Of a stretch of 64,000 nt of DNA, positions 35,820-43,481 are shown piece after piece; position 1 is the stretch's first letter, and each line of letters starts with the position of its first letter. A program made the position numbers and the translations under genes. The notes under the pieces were generated by a model. It ran no database searches, had not been told where the DNA came from, and saw only the letters and a program-made list of their open reading frames with translations. The stretch lies in the IMG/VR virus record IMGVR_UViG_3300020478_001903, positions 36,351 to 100,350 of that record. One strand, given 5' to 3'. This stretch comes from a virus.

Positions 35820-36347
35820 CTAATATTCTCCTTTCTTAGACACATCTCCGCCAGAGACTACTTCTACGCGGCTTGGAGTAATATCTACTCCATCTATTTC
35901 TGTTTCACTTTCCTTGATCATCCCTGATGAGTTAACTAAATCGGAAGAGCTTTGGATTTTACCTCCGCCAACGCTCCATAAAAGTTCTATACCCAAAGTC
36001 TGGCACAAATCCATTTCGGGAGTGTTGTTGACTTTACGGTCTCCTCCGTTAGCAAAGAAATCTGGTTTTATTCTTTCTAGGGCTTCGCATACCGTTCCGT
36101 CCGTGTCATCCACCTGAACAGTGTCGTGGACTGCAGCAAAACCACGCAAAATTTCACACCTCTCTTCGAAAGGCATAAAGATGTATCCTTTTTTTCTCAT
36201 CAACCATTCATCTGAATTAACGATGACAACAACATTGCCGTATTCTGCGGCAGCGCGGATCATGCGCAAGTGACCTACGTGCACAGGGTCAAACCCTCCC
36301 GAAACACAAACAGTAGTGTAAGGAGTGCTTTCCGTGTTAGTCTTCAT
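35820..36347 (-). CDS. Cytidylyltransferase-like nucleotidyltransferase (PPAT/HldE-C fold)
   Basis: A 175-residue protein with CVSGGFDPVHVGHLRMIRAA (HVGH motif) at about residues 14-33 and VIVNSDEWLMRKKGYIFMPFEERCEIL, the RfaE domain-II pattern. The C-terminal ~50 residues (IDGVDITPSRVEVVSGG) are an extra polar tail. It is the third enzyme of this fold in the window. It lies outside the glycan cluster, next to PhoH, so its substrate may be different. It overlaps the following gene by 11 nt. Confidence 0.8.
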   Translation of the reverse strand: MKTNTESTPYTTVCVSGGFDPVHVGHLRMIRAAAEYGNVVVIVNSDEWLMRKKGYIFMPFEERCEILRGFAAVHDTVQVDDTDGTVCEALERIKPDFFANGGDRKVNNTPEMDLCQTLGIELLWSVGGGKIQSSSDLVNSSGMIKESETEIDGVDITPSRVEVVSGGDVSKKGEY

Positions 36348-36585
36348 TGTCCGTGGTCCCGGGTCGCGATCGTACCAAAAGACGGTCTAATGCTTCCATT
36401 GACCGCTCGGCTTGCGCCAACTTTGCAGCTGCAGTGCAAACCTCAGTAACAACAGCCGGGTGATCAGCAACTCCAGTTACAGCATTTACATATAACTGAA
36501 TCGTGGTCAGAGCCTCCTGTCGGTCGGCCTCAAGGCGCGCCAACGTGGCGCGGACAATTTGACTTCCTAATGCATTATTTTCCAT
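36337..36585 (-). CDS. Small helical protein (82 aa)
   Basis: An 82-residue, entirely helical protein: ATLARLEADRQEALTTIQLYVNAV in the first half and ICTAAAKLAQAERSMEALDRLLV-like repeats in the second. No known domain. It has a good AAAGGAGAT site 6 nt before the ATG and overlaps the nucleotidyltransferase by 11 nt. A coiled-coil dimer seems likely. Confidence 0.65.
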   Translation of the reverse strand: MENNALGSQIVRATLARLEADRQEALTTIQLYVNAVTGVADHPAVVTEVCTAAAKLAQAERSMEALDRLLVRSRPGTTDNED

Positions 36586-36627
36586 TTCTTATCTCCTTTC
36601 GTTATGGTGGCTGCGGCAGACGCCGCA

Positions 36628-36882
36628 TTATTCTTCTTGCAAGTATACTACATTTCCATCTCGTTTAAAGCTCTTTCTTTCTTCCGTCTCAATATCCTCT
36701 ACCTCCCAAGGGAGCGGGAGAAGATCATGATGAACCATCACCATCTCTAGATAATTTAGACGATTATATAAAGTTATAATTCTCATTTTATGAGTTTTTA
36801 ATACAGTACTAAATGCCCATAAATTTAAAACACTAGTTACCGCACCCACAATGAGTGCAAATATGGTCAATTCTAGTGTCAT
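36628..36882 (-). CDS. Small membrane protein (84 aa)
   Basis: An 84-residue protein with one N-terminal transmembrane helix (LTIFALIVGAVTSVLNLWAF, residues 4-23), a basic stop-transfer stretch and a soluble acidic tail (WEVEDIETEERKSF). The topology resembles small phage accessory membrane proteins. Function unknown. It lies 7 nt after the 36890 gene. Confidence 0.6.
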   Translation of the reverse strand: MTLELTIFALIVGAVTSVLNLWAFSTVLKTHKMRIITLYNRLNYLEMVMVHHDLLPLPWEVEDIETEERKSFKRDGNVVYLQEE

Positions 36883-36889
36883 TTTGTCC

Positions 36890-37153
36890 TTATGTCAAGT
36901 TGGGATCATACAAGGATGCCTCTTTAGTTATCTCAGGCAACCCGTCTTCGCTGTCTCGATTATATAATACAACAGTATAAAGACCATTCCAAGTACCTGG
37001 CACTTTTTTTCTCATGAGCCGAGCATTTGAGTGTGTTTCGGCATGTATGTGAAGAGTTGGGCCTAAAGTACTGTGTTTGACTGTATAGGTACAGTCAGGC
37101 CCGAACTCTATGGCTGCCTGCAGTATAAGTGAGTCTCTGTTGTCGGGGTGCAC
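36890..37153 (-). CDS. Small conserved hypothetical protein (87 aa)
   Basis: An 87-residue protein with mixed strands and helices, opening MHPDNRDSLILQAAIEFGPDC and carrying RLMRKKVPGTWNGLYTVVLYNRD. No domain is recognised. It abuts the 37154 gene, and belongs to a run of seven small genes between the metallopeptidase and nucleotidyltransferase genes. Confidence 0.6.
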   Translation of the reverse strand: MHPDNRDSLILQAAIEFGPDCTYTVKHSTLGPTLHIHAETHSNARLMRKKVPGTWNGLYTVVLYNRDSEDGLPEITKEASLYDPNLT

Positions 37154-37342
37154 TTATTTCTTCTTTCGTCGTGTTTTCTTGTGGAGTTTTTCAAATAATA
37201 ACTTTTTCCACAATGTGCCTTCCACCTCTTCTTTCGGCATGTTTAAAGAATACAGACCTGCAAGAATGAGTCGTATTTCCCTGTTCGATAAGTAAACCGT
37301 TTTTAAAAAAGGTGGCAGCTTCTTTTGTTCTTGATCAGACAT
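37154..37342 (-). CDS. Small basic protein (62 aa)
   Basis: A 62-residue protein with a helical centre (LSNREIRLILAGLYSLNMPKEEV) and a strongly basic end (FEKLHKKTRRKKK), which suggests nucleic-acid or ribosome binding. A clear AAGGAG site stands upstream of the ATG. It abuts the following gene. No known family. Confidence 0.6.
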   Translation of the reverse strand: MSDQEQKKLPPFLKTVYLSNREIRLILAGLYSLNMPKEEVEGTLWKKLLFEKLHKKTRRKKK

Positions 37343-37401
37343 CTCTAAAGCGAACTCCTTGTCGTCGTGTTATTAATAACTAGTTCATTTTCGACTTCTT
37401 C

Positions 37402-37644
37402 TCACAGAGTTTCGGGAAGCTTGTGTAATACAAGCCAATGAGGATCTTTCTTTCCGCCACGTTTAATAACCTTGGCTTCAAGTAGCTGTTTATTAACACT
37501 CACTGGTTCTTCTTTTATGTGGTCGATTGCGGCGGCGCGACTGTCAAACCGATATTGCAAATATAAGACCCAGCCATCTGGGAGACTTTTTGCTACTTCG
37601 CGGTTTTGTAAAAGCGTAAGTTTGGTTGGAGACGTTTTGGCCAC
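37402..37644 (-). CDS. Small hypothetical protein (80 aa), paired with the next gene
   Basis: An 80-residue alpha/beta protein. Its core PDGWVLYLQYRFDSRAAAIDHI resembles the neighbour at 37644 (PAWTIVGRFPTFDAADQKRL): in both, a W-x-x-x-x-x-F/Y strand is followed by an aromatic, D/S, A-A helix. The two could be diverged copies of one small fold. It shares a one-base overlap with the upstream gene at 37644. Function unknown. Confidence 0.6.
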   Translation of the reverse strand: MAKTSPTKLTLLQNREVAKSLPDGWVLYLQYRFDSRAAAIDHIKEEPVSVNKQLLEAKVIKRGGKKDPHWLVLHKLPETL

Positions 37645-37925
37645 TACTTCTTTCTCCTCTTTTTGTTGAGTTTGGCTTTACGGCGTTTCTTTTCGGCACG
37701 TCTTGCTGCTGCCTCTTCTTCGAGTGCAATTGCGGGGTCAAGGCGCGTCTTTACGGCATAATAACGATTGTTAACTTTTCCCTGCCAATGAACTTTAACT
37801 TGAAGATTTTCCTCCATTGCTAGCTCCAAACGTTTTTGATCGGCCGCATCAAACGTAGGAAATCTCCCTACGATCGTCCACGCTGGGCCGTCTTGGTGAA
37901 CTTTTTCTACTTCTTCAGTACTCAT
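37644..37925 (-). CDS. Small protein with basic tail (93 aa)
   Basis: A 93-residue protein: a small alpha/beta head (residues 1-60, WTIVGRFPTFDAADQKRLE then VKVHWQGKVNNRYYAVKTR) followed by a highly basic helix (EEAAARRAEKKRRKAKLNKKRRKK). The tail suggests RNA or DNA binding. It overlaps the 37915 gene by 11 nt. Confidence 0.62.
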   Translation of the reverse strand: MSTEEVEKVHQDGPAWTIVGRFPTFDAADQKRLELAMEENLQVKVHWQGKVNNRYYAVKTRLDPAIALEEEAAARRAEKKRRKAKLNKKRRKK

Positions 37926-38148
37926 TTGTTTCCTTCCATAGATAAGTTGCTGTCATGGGCCAGTAGATCTCTTCACCACTGTCCACTACTTGTATTCTAT
38001 AGACTGTAATAGATTTGTCAAGTACTAATCCAATAAATTTTCGATTATGCCCGTGCTCATTCACGCGCGCTGAATCAACACAAATGACCAAATCGCCTAT
38101 GGTCGCTTGTTTTCGAGGCCGCTCTTGTCCCAACCACCCTGTGTCCAT
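37915..38148 (-). CDS. Small SH3-like 'GDLV' protein
   Basis: A 77-residue protein. The core IGDLVICVDSARVNE, FIGLVLDKSITVYRIQVV and a final EEIYWPMTATYLW form the short beta-barrel pattern (GDLV...G(I/L)V...V.W) also seen at 58625 and in the right-end cluster. The first 15 residues lie inside the end of the metallopeptidase gene (52-nt overlap), so the true start may be further downstream; no better ATG exists. Confidence 0.6.
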   Translation of the reverse strand: MDTGWLGQERPRKQATIGDLVICVDSARVNEHGHNRKFIGLVLDKSITVYRIQVVDSGEEIYWPMTATYLWKETNEY

Positions 38149-38693
38149 TTCTCATTCATTAAATGATTAAGTTTATTAAAATGCAAAAATCCCAAAGCAT
38201 GACCTATCTCATGTTCCAAGACTGTATCTCTAACCTCGGGCTTCATGTATATGATTGCCCACTCAATTTCATTATGGTCATTATCTACATAAAAGTGAGT
38301 TTCAGCTAAATCTTCCTCATCCATTCGAATATCTTGATGGACCAGGCGTACTACAATATATCCCACCGGTGTCTTGCTTTTACACTTGTCTAAAGGATCA
38401 TATTTATATTGAGTAGTAAAAAACCTATAGTTTAAATCTTTCCAAAAGCGTACAGCATTTTTTACACGCTCTTCACTAACCGGGGCATAATCACAAACAA
38501 TTACCGTTGGAGTTCTTTTCCACGTGGCTACTTGAGGTGGGCGATCTTGAATCGCTGGAATTCGTTCGAAATTTGAGACATAATCACTAGCAGTTGCAGT
38601 TACAGCACCAAGGACCATTAAACTTGATAAAGCCAATATAAGGGCCCCATAATAAAAAAATGAAACCAGTTTTGCTTGGGATTTCGTTTTCAT
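38097..38693 (-). CDS. Secreted matrixin/metzincin-like zinc metallopeptidase
   Basis: A 198-residue protein. An N-terminal hydrophobic segment (FFYYGALILALSSLMVLGA, residues 12-30) with an ATA-S cut site near 35 looks like a signal peptide. The metzincin motif HEIGHALGFLH is complete at 161-171, with a Met-turn Met at 179 (HLMNEKW). It is a small matrixin-type domain without a propeptide Cys switch that I can see. Export to the periplasm or outside suggests action on host surface or extracellular proteins. Confidence 0.85.
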   Translation of the reverse strand: MKTKSQAKLVSFFYYGALILALSSLMVLGAVTATASDYVSNFERIPAIQDRPPQVATWKRTPTVIVCDYAPVSEERVKNAVRFWKDLNYRFFTTQYKYDPLDKCKSKTPVGYIVVRLVHQDIRMDEEDLAETHFYVDNDHNEIEWAIIYMKPEVRDTVLEHEIGHALGFLHFNKLNHLMNEKWTQGGWDKSGLENKRP

Positions 38694-38705
38694 GCTTTAT
38701 AATAT

Positions 38706-39221
38706 TTAGTCAGAAGAAAGTATTTTATAGTAAACTGTTGATTTTACTAACGTTCCATACTCTGCGTTTTCAACGATTAATGTAATCATTTTATGAGAGG
38801 CGTCTTCGGGGCGCCAAATCATTTGAAGCCAGCCCTTCTCTTCGTCCCAGTTCCAATCAAACTGGTTTTCTTTTTCTTTATCTTCTGTAATGTGCAAACA
38901 ATTATAAGAATCTGTAGTCAAAAGGCTTACTAGGTTATCATAGATCTCCAGGCCTGAATTTAGCGTTAGATCGCGCCCACAAAAATATAGGCTGTCTGCA
39001 TGCTCTAGTTCTAGAAAAACAAGCCCTGAGAGCGTATCGGTTTCTACATCGCCGCCGCATCGCCACACTGCTTCTCGGCCGGGTGGAGGTGGCCATGGGT
39101 CGACCCAGGTACATTCAAGTTCGAAATAAGGGTCTCCGATTTCTAGAAGTTCCGGAGCGGGACAATCACTTAAACAACCATTCATTAATATTAATAAAAC
39201 AACTAAATATAACTTATACAT
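38706..39221 (-). CDS. Putative outer-surface lipoprotein (171 aa)
   Basis: A 171-residue protein. It has a short signal (MYKLYLVVLLILMNGC) with Cys16 as the lipidation site, a lipobox-like LMNGC. Mature part: Cys-rich start (CLSDCPAPE, FELECTW, VWRCGGD), a Pro-rich PWPPPPG, then beta-rich. The four to five Cys may pair as disulfides. Phage lipoproteins often block superinfection; no family was recognised. It is the first gene downstream of the tmRNA. Confidence 0.65.
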   Translation of the reverse strand: MYKLYLVVLLILMNGCLSDCPAPELLEIGDPYFELECTWVDPWPPPPGREAVWRCGGDVETDTLSGLVFLELEHADSLYFCGRDLTLNSGLEIYDNLVSLLTTDSYNCLHITEDKEKENQFDWNWDEEKGWLQMIWRPEDASHKMITLIVENAEYGTLVKSTVYYKILSSD

Positions 39222-39281
39222 CCTTATATTAATTATATTATAATAATATTAATTGTAGGATACAAACAAAAAGTAGATTTT

Positions 39282-39593
39282 TGGTGGAGGTGGCGGGGCT
39301 CGAACCCGCGTCCAAAGCAGTTACTACTTCAAGTCATTCACAAGTTTAGTCAGTTTTTCTAAACAGACAAAATAGTCAATTTATTTCGATCCGCTGTATT
39401 GACAAAAGCGTACTCACTTGTTATGCTCTTCTTGAACACCTGGCGAAGAGCAACCAGGGATTAAGCAGCTAAGGCTAAATCGTAATCTGCGTCATTGGCA
39501 GTTAAGTGTTCCGGAAAAAGATTAACGTGATAATTCCAGCTTGCACGACTTGCACTATCCATCTTCCCTACTCTGTCGATACCATTCACCCCC
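39282..39593 (-). ncRNA. ssrA: Phage-encoded tmRNA (ssrA), one-piece form
   Basis: A complete 312-nt gene. The 5' end GGGGGUG (39587-39593) pairs with CACCUCC just before the encoded 3' ACCA (7 bp, one G-U), making the alanine-tRNA-like acceptor stem. The T arm is seen as GGACGCGGGUUCGAGCCCCGCC. The tag reading frame lies inside. The size is close to the shortest one-piece tmRNAs (bacterial ones are about 350-400 nt). It would rescue stalled ribosomes and tag proteins for ClpXP-type proteolysis, using host SmpB, since no smpB gene is in the window. Confidence 0.93.
39461..39499 (-). other. tmRNA tag-peptide frame (ANDADYDLALAA)
   Basis: Read on the minus strand from the GCC resume codon at 39497-39499, the frame gives ANDADYDLALAA followed by TAA at 39461-39463. 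The ALAA end is the ClpXP degradation signal; the AND start is the common proteobacterial one. The two extra residues and the acidic DADYD middle differ from the E. coli tag (ANDENYALAA), so the gene is not a recent copy of an enterobacterial ssrA. Confidence 0.9.
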
Positions 39594-39624
39594 ATATTTT
39601 TCTTGACAACTATTCTAGAATCAG

Positions 39625-39984
39625 TTATTCTATATCAGTGTCGTATTCTTCTCTTATGTTATATTTTCTTTTCAAAGATTTAAATGTGTATTCATTTATT
39701 CCTAGTACCCTTGCAGCCTCTTTGTTGGTGCTAGTAATACTGATAACAGCATTATATAGTGCTTCTTTCGTGATGTCCACTATATTCGACCATAAATTTA
39801 AACCATACAGTCGCCCATTGCTGAGGCGACTGGCACATTCAAGCTTGAGGCCCAGTACTTCTTCCAGTGTTAGTGCAGAAAGCATTATTTCAAATGCTTC
39901 ATTAGATTTACCATCTTTTCTCAGTTTATTTGAAAACGATAGATCATTGCAGAAACCCTGGGTATCAGATTTCTTTCGTATCAT
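39625..39984 (-). CDS. Fis-type helix-turn-helix DNA-binding protein
   Basis: A 119-residue protein. The C-terminal ~45 residues (KEALYNAVISITSTNKEAARVLGINEYTFKSLKRKYNI) match the Fis-family HTH: a helix, then NKEAARVLGI as the first HTH helix and a recognition helix. The N-terminal ~70 residues are helical and probably oligomerise (EAFEIMLSALTLEEVLGLKLE). It lies immediately upstream of the tmRNA and 1 nt downstream of the acidic gene. It could regulate this phage region; no target site is known. Confidence 0.75.
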   Translation of the reverse strand: MIRKKSDTQGFCNDLSFSNKLRKDGKSNEAFEIMLSALTLEEVLGLKLECASRLSNGRLYGLNLWSNIVDITKEALYNAVISITSTNKEAARVLGINEYTFKSLKRKYNIREEYDTDIE

Positions 39985-40863
39985 TTATAATAAGTTTTTT
40001 ATAATGTCATCAAGGTCTAAGTGTTGCAACACTTCTTGGAGTTCGAACTCAGGAGCTTCAGTTTCTTCTCCTTCGAGATCTTCGGTTTCTTCCCCCTCAA
40101 GGTCTGCTTGCAGGGGATCGGGCTCGGCATCTGCAGCTTCGAGGGGCGCTTCGGGCTCGTCGTCGAGTTCATTTTCGTACTTTTCAAAATATAAAGCCAA
40201 GTTCTTAATGAGGTATTCTTCGAACATTGCCAGGTCTTCGGGGTTATCCAGGTCGTCAAAAGCAGTTAAGATATCTTTCTCAATCTTGCCAAAGTCTGTG
40301 AAGGCCCTATTACGTCCAGTTTTGTCTTCCCCGCTTAGGCCAAATTCTTCCTTCTCATCGACTTCTACCTCTTCTACCTCTTCTTCAGCGACATTGATAA
40401 AATCCGGATCATCTTCAGGCTTATCAGCGATATCGATGTCAATATCTTCAGTGATTTCAACATCTTCGCCGGCTTCCTTCCTTGATTCTTCTGGGGCAAG
40501 AGATTTTTTCACTGCGCTAAGAATATGGTTCTCATACGATCTGCGCTGCTTCGTCTGTCCCGTTGGAGGGTCTTCCTTTGTTCTAGTGGTTAAGGACTTA
40601 TATCCTGTTTCAATAACAAACAAAACATTGGAATTCCTTAAAAGATCTTCAAGTGCGTTAATCCCAGTACTATCGTGTCGTGCTACAGACGCAACCGCGG
40701 ACTGCCCTTCGCTCAAAAGATCTCGTATGATCTCTCGGAGTTGCAACTCATTCTTCTTCTCTTCGGACAGCAGAGCATTCTTTCGCCGCTTAACAATTTT
40801 AATTGCGCTTCTTATGTGCTCTCTGAGGATCAGCTCTTGTCTTAATTCATCACGATCAATCAT
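39985..40863 (-). CDS. Acidic repeat-containing protein (292 aa)
   Basis: A 292-residue, very acidic protein. Residues 1-60 are helical and basic (LREHIRSAIKIVKRRKNALL). From about 125 there are acidic low-complexity stretches (EEEVEEVEVDEKEE) and near the end a direct repeat of DLEGEETE with short variation. In T4-like phages such acidic proteins occur as head-core/scaffold or DNA mimics. Since the next upstream genes carry capsid-targeting leaders, a scaffold or packaged role is plausible; its own leader motif (ILRE near residue 14) is weak. Confidence 0.62.
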   Translation of the reverse strand: MIDRDELRQELILREHIRSAIKIVKRRKNALLSEEKKNELQLREIIRDLLSEGQSAVASVARHDSTGINALEDLLRNSNVLFVIETGYKSLTTRTKEDPPTGQTKQRRSYENHILSAVKKSLAPEESRKEAGEDVEITEDIDIDIADKPEDDPDFINVAEEEVEEVEVDEKEEFGLSGEDKTGRNRAFTDFGKIEKDILTAFDDLDNPEDLAMFEEYLIKNLALYFEKYENELDDEPEAPLEAADAEPDPLQADLEGEETEDLEGEETEAPEFELQEVLQHLDLDDIIKNLL

Positions 40864-40865
40864 TT

Positions 40866-43019
40866 CTAGCCCACCGTTATACCTAGTAAATAGTCAACTA
40901 CTTCGTTAACTAGCTCATCTTCTTCTTGGAGCGGTTTTTTCTTACGACGTCTCTTTTTCTTTTCAGAACCAGTAACTTCGGGCGCCCTTCCTGAATATCC
41001 CCATCCGGTTCCGCCCATTCCCGCAGCTGTGGAGAATTCATTGATATTCATAGCGCTTGGTAATATTGATTTTACATCATCCACATCAACGTTTTCAGGT
41101 AAATGTAAACTTAATAGTTCATCGTTGTTTTCGCGTGCAGCTTTTCGCATCACAGATGCGCTTAAGTCAATCCCGTCAGCGCTTTCTACCGGGCAAGGAT
41201 CCAGCACTCCCACTTTTACATTAAGAGGGTTCTTGTCGGGATTATTGGCAAACCAGTTTGCAAAATCCACAGCCCGCTGTGCGTCGGAGGGGCCCTTGGC
41301 GCCTACTTTCTGGCTACACCCCAGCACAAAGACGGCATCATCGCTGAATTGTGAGACAAACTCTTTATTTCCTAGCAACTCGAACGCGGCCCTCATCGGC
41401 TGGTTATGTTCGACGAAACGAATCTTAGGATCAAGACCTCCATACAGGTCAAATAATCGTTGAGACATCTCTTGCGTGACTCCCTCACGTGCCTTAGGAC
41501 CGTTCAGTACCACAACGTTTTCCACATCTGGGTTATCTGCATAATAGTTGAGCATCGCATAGTGACCTTTATGAGGGGGCTTAAAGCCTCCAGGTATAAG
41601 AACCACGTGTCCGCTTTGTTGTTCGTTAAGAGCCCAATTTACAGCCTCTGCTAAAGCAATTTTCACGCTAGCTGCATTTTTAATAAGAGAAGTAACTGGT
41701 ACGCCGGCGCGCAAGCTTTCGTACAACATATGATTTTTGTTTGTCGTTGCGGGAAGATTTTTTGACCACTCCAGAAGTGATTTAGTCACCGAAAAACCAT
41801 CCATGCCCCAATATACTGTGAGGCTTTCGGCTTGTTGAAACTTTGAGCCCTTATCAACAGCGAAGTTTGCCTTGCTAAACTCTAGGCGATCAACAAATTT
41901 TACACCATTTCCAGCGTGGTCAACAGCCACATACCCCTCAGGATTGCTGGCCACTAAGTCACCAGATCCATCATCGATAAAGTGCTTTGTATTATAAACA
42001 GCATTGTTATATTTGCTGATAAAGATATTCTTGGCCTCGAACAAGAGCCGCGAGACTTCAAAGAGACTTAAAATATCTGGTCTTTTTTCATCAAAAGCCC
42101 GGACCATTTCTTCCCCTTTTTGGGTAGCTCTCATTCTGCCCTTTTCGGACTTTAAAGAATCAATCCTTTTTTCAAGCCGCGTAAGATACCAGGTTTTAAA
42201 GCCCTCAAAGGACTGTTCTGGATTTTCCAAAAACTTGCCACCCTTAATCTCACTATTGATATAAATGTTGAGAAGATCCATCGGCAGATCATCATAGTTA
42301 ATTTTTTCATTTACTCCATCGGCCGCCGCAACCAGTTCCTTTACTTTCGCTTCTTCAGCAACTGTAAGGGTAACAGTACCGGTATCATCGGTGAAAAAGG
42401 CGTCATCGAACCAGACTCCAGGTACCTGATTCAGGCCACTAACATCGGCGCCGAACGAGGCTCCGCTGTCTAAGCCATCATAAGTGGTATGAAAAACAAT
42501 ACCAAATTTTGATTCACCAACTTCTTTGCCCAACTTAGAGTCCACCGGCACAGCATATGTAATTGTGTTTGGCTTAAACGTATAATGTGGCTCTCCATCA
42601 AGTTCGACCACATTTAACATTTCATCATCAAACATAAAGTCGCCTTGAAGAATTTTTTCAATCCCCAAAGAGGGCAAAAACCTTAATGCTTTAGTTAGCT
42701 TATCAACCAAACCCGGCGCGTGTCCATGATTTCTCTGAACATCTTCGGGACTATAGTTTATTTTGGGAATCTTGTTAAAGATGGATTTAGTTCCAACGAA
42801 GAATTTCCCATTTTCAGGGTTGACCCCTGCAAAGATAGCAGGCGCCCCGTCCCACTTAACAGAGGTTTGAACTTTTGATTTAGAGTTTCCTTTAAGTTCT
42901 TCTAGTAACTCTAGCAAAAAAGCCCTAGCCATTCCATAGCCCTTAGGACCTTGCGTTAAAACAAGCTCTTCAAGGTGTGTAAGATGGGTATTCGCCTTTC
43001 CCTCGTTCAAAAGAGACAT
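40866..43019 (-). CDS. Ligase-like and nucleotidyltransferase fusion protein (717 aa) with capsid-targeting-like leader
   Basis: A 717-residue protein. It opens MSLLNEGKAN, so a (L)xE cut after Glu6 is possible. Residues 55-60 read KWDGAP, a KxDG motif of the covalent nucleotidyltransferase (ligase/capping) superfamily; GKFFVGTKSIF, ILQGDFMF and a later GVKFVDRLEF fit further motifs. From about residue 470, PGGFKPPHKGHYAML is a cytidylyltransferase HxGH motif. Related two-part proteins occur in T4-like marine phages without known function. It could seal or repair RNA or NAD; activity is unproven. Confidence 0.75.
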   Translation of the reverse strand: MSLLNEGKANTHLTHLEELVLTQGPKGYGMARAFLLELLEELKGNSKSKVQTSVKWDGAPAIFAGVNPENGKFFVGTKSIFNKIPKINYSPEDVQRNHGHAPGLVDKLTKALRFLPSLGIEKILQGDFMFDDEMLNVVELDGEPHYTFKPNTITYAVPVDSKLGKEVGESKFGIVFHTTYDGLDSGASFGADVSGLNQVPGVWFDDAFFTDDTGTVTLTVAEEAKVKELVAAADGVNEKINYDDLPMDLLNIYINSEIKGGKFLENPEQSFEGFKTWYLTRLEKRIDSLKSEKGRMRATQKGEEMVRAFDEKRPDILSLFEVSRLLFEAKNIFISKYNNAVYNTKHFIDDGSGDLVASNPEGYVAVDHAGNGVKFVDRLEFSKANFAVDKGSKFQQAESLTVYWGMDGFSVTKSLLEWSKNLPATTNKNHMLYESLRAGVPVTSLIKNAASVKIALAEAVNWALNEQQSGHVVLIPGGFKPPHKGHYAMLNYYADNPDVENVVVLNGPKAREGVTQEMSQRLFDLYGGLDPKIRFVEHNQPMRAAFELLGNKEFVSQFSDDAVFVLGCSQKVGAKGPSDAQRAVDFANWFANNPDKNPLNVKVGVLDPCPVESADGIDLSASVMRKAARENNDELLSLHLPENVDVDDVKSILPSAMNINEFSTAAGMGGTGWGYSGRAPEVTGSEKKKRRRKKKPLQEEDELVNEVVDYLLGITVG

Positions 43020-43026
43020 GGGATGA

Positions 43027-43275
43027 TTATTCCTTCTTAGATTCTTCTAGAATTTGGACCTGTTCCTCAAGCAGAGTGACCCGCTCTCGAAGGCGTCTAG
43101 TTTGTCTTCGAACTTCTGTCAGATTAGCTGTTGCAACTTCAATCCGGCGCTCGTCTCTCCTAGAACGAGGGACGATAGATTGTAAAACTTCGCCGATAGA
43201 TTGAATATAACTATCTAAACTTGGTTTTTTACTTTCACCCAGCATGAACTCGCGAGTGAGTCGCCGGAAGTCCAT
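43027..43275 (-). CDS. Coiled-coil protein with capsid-targeting-like leader
   Basis: An 82-residue protein opening MDFRRLTREFMLGESKK, with an LGE cut site after residue 14. Residues ~30-82 are a coiled coil (RRDERRIEVATANLTEVRRQ then LRERVTLLEEQVQILEESK). After cleavage a ~68-residue coiled-coil rod would remain. It lies between the large ligase-like gene and the Ala-rich gene. Confidence 0.65.
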   Translation of the reverse strand: MDFRRLTREFMLGESKKPSLDSYIQSIGEVLQSIVPRSRRDERRIEVATANLTEVRRQTRRLRERVTLLEEQVQILEESKKE

Positions 43276-43279
43276 TAGC

Positions 43280-43480
43280 TTACTTATCCGAAGCTGCAGA
43301 TTTACGACTTGACTTTTTCGCCTTGCGTGCGGCCTTTTCTGCCGCGGCAGCTCGTGCAGCCTCTAACGCTTGCGCTTCCGCAGCTTCTGCGGCTTGCGCT
43401 GCTTGTGCAGCCCCCGCCTCAGCTGCCGCTGCTTCATCAATCGCCGCTTGGCGACGTCTTTTAATCCATGGTGCAACCAT
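43280..43480 (-). CDS. Ala-rich basic helical protein
   Basis: A 66-residue protein, about half Ala with Glu/Lys/Arg: MVAPWIKRRRQAAIDEAAAAE then a long Ala-rich helix and a basic SRKSAASDK end. An IDE cut site at residues 14-16 follows a basic leader. The histone-like composition suggests DNA contact; ejected DNA-binding internal proteins of T4 (IPI-III) are similarly small and basic. It abuts the metallopeptidase gene (1-nt gap). Confidence 0.6.
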   Translation of the reverse strand: MVAPWIKRRRQAAIDEAAAAEAGAAQAAQAAEAAEAQALEAARAAAAEKAARKAKKSSRKSAASDK

Positions 43481-43481
43481 T

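Noticed and set aside
36611-36626. GC-rich hairpin TGCGGC/GCCGCA between small genes
   Set aside because: No T run on either strand and a short stem; no function can be supported.
36893-36921. Promoter-like TTGACA...TAGAAT between two small genes
   Set aside because: The -10 would lie inside the start of the next gene, so transcription would begin within it.
39603-39631. Plus-strand TTGACA-17-TATTCT beside the tmRNA
   Set aside because: It would give only antisense RNA over the Fis-like gene, and no stable product is evident.
39506-40909. 467-aa Ser-rich open frame on the plus strand
   Set aside because: It is antisense to the acidic protein and Fis-like genes; the Ser richness mirrors the acidic codons of the other strand, and it runs through the tmRNA 5' end.
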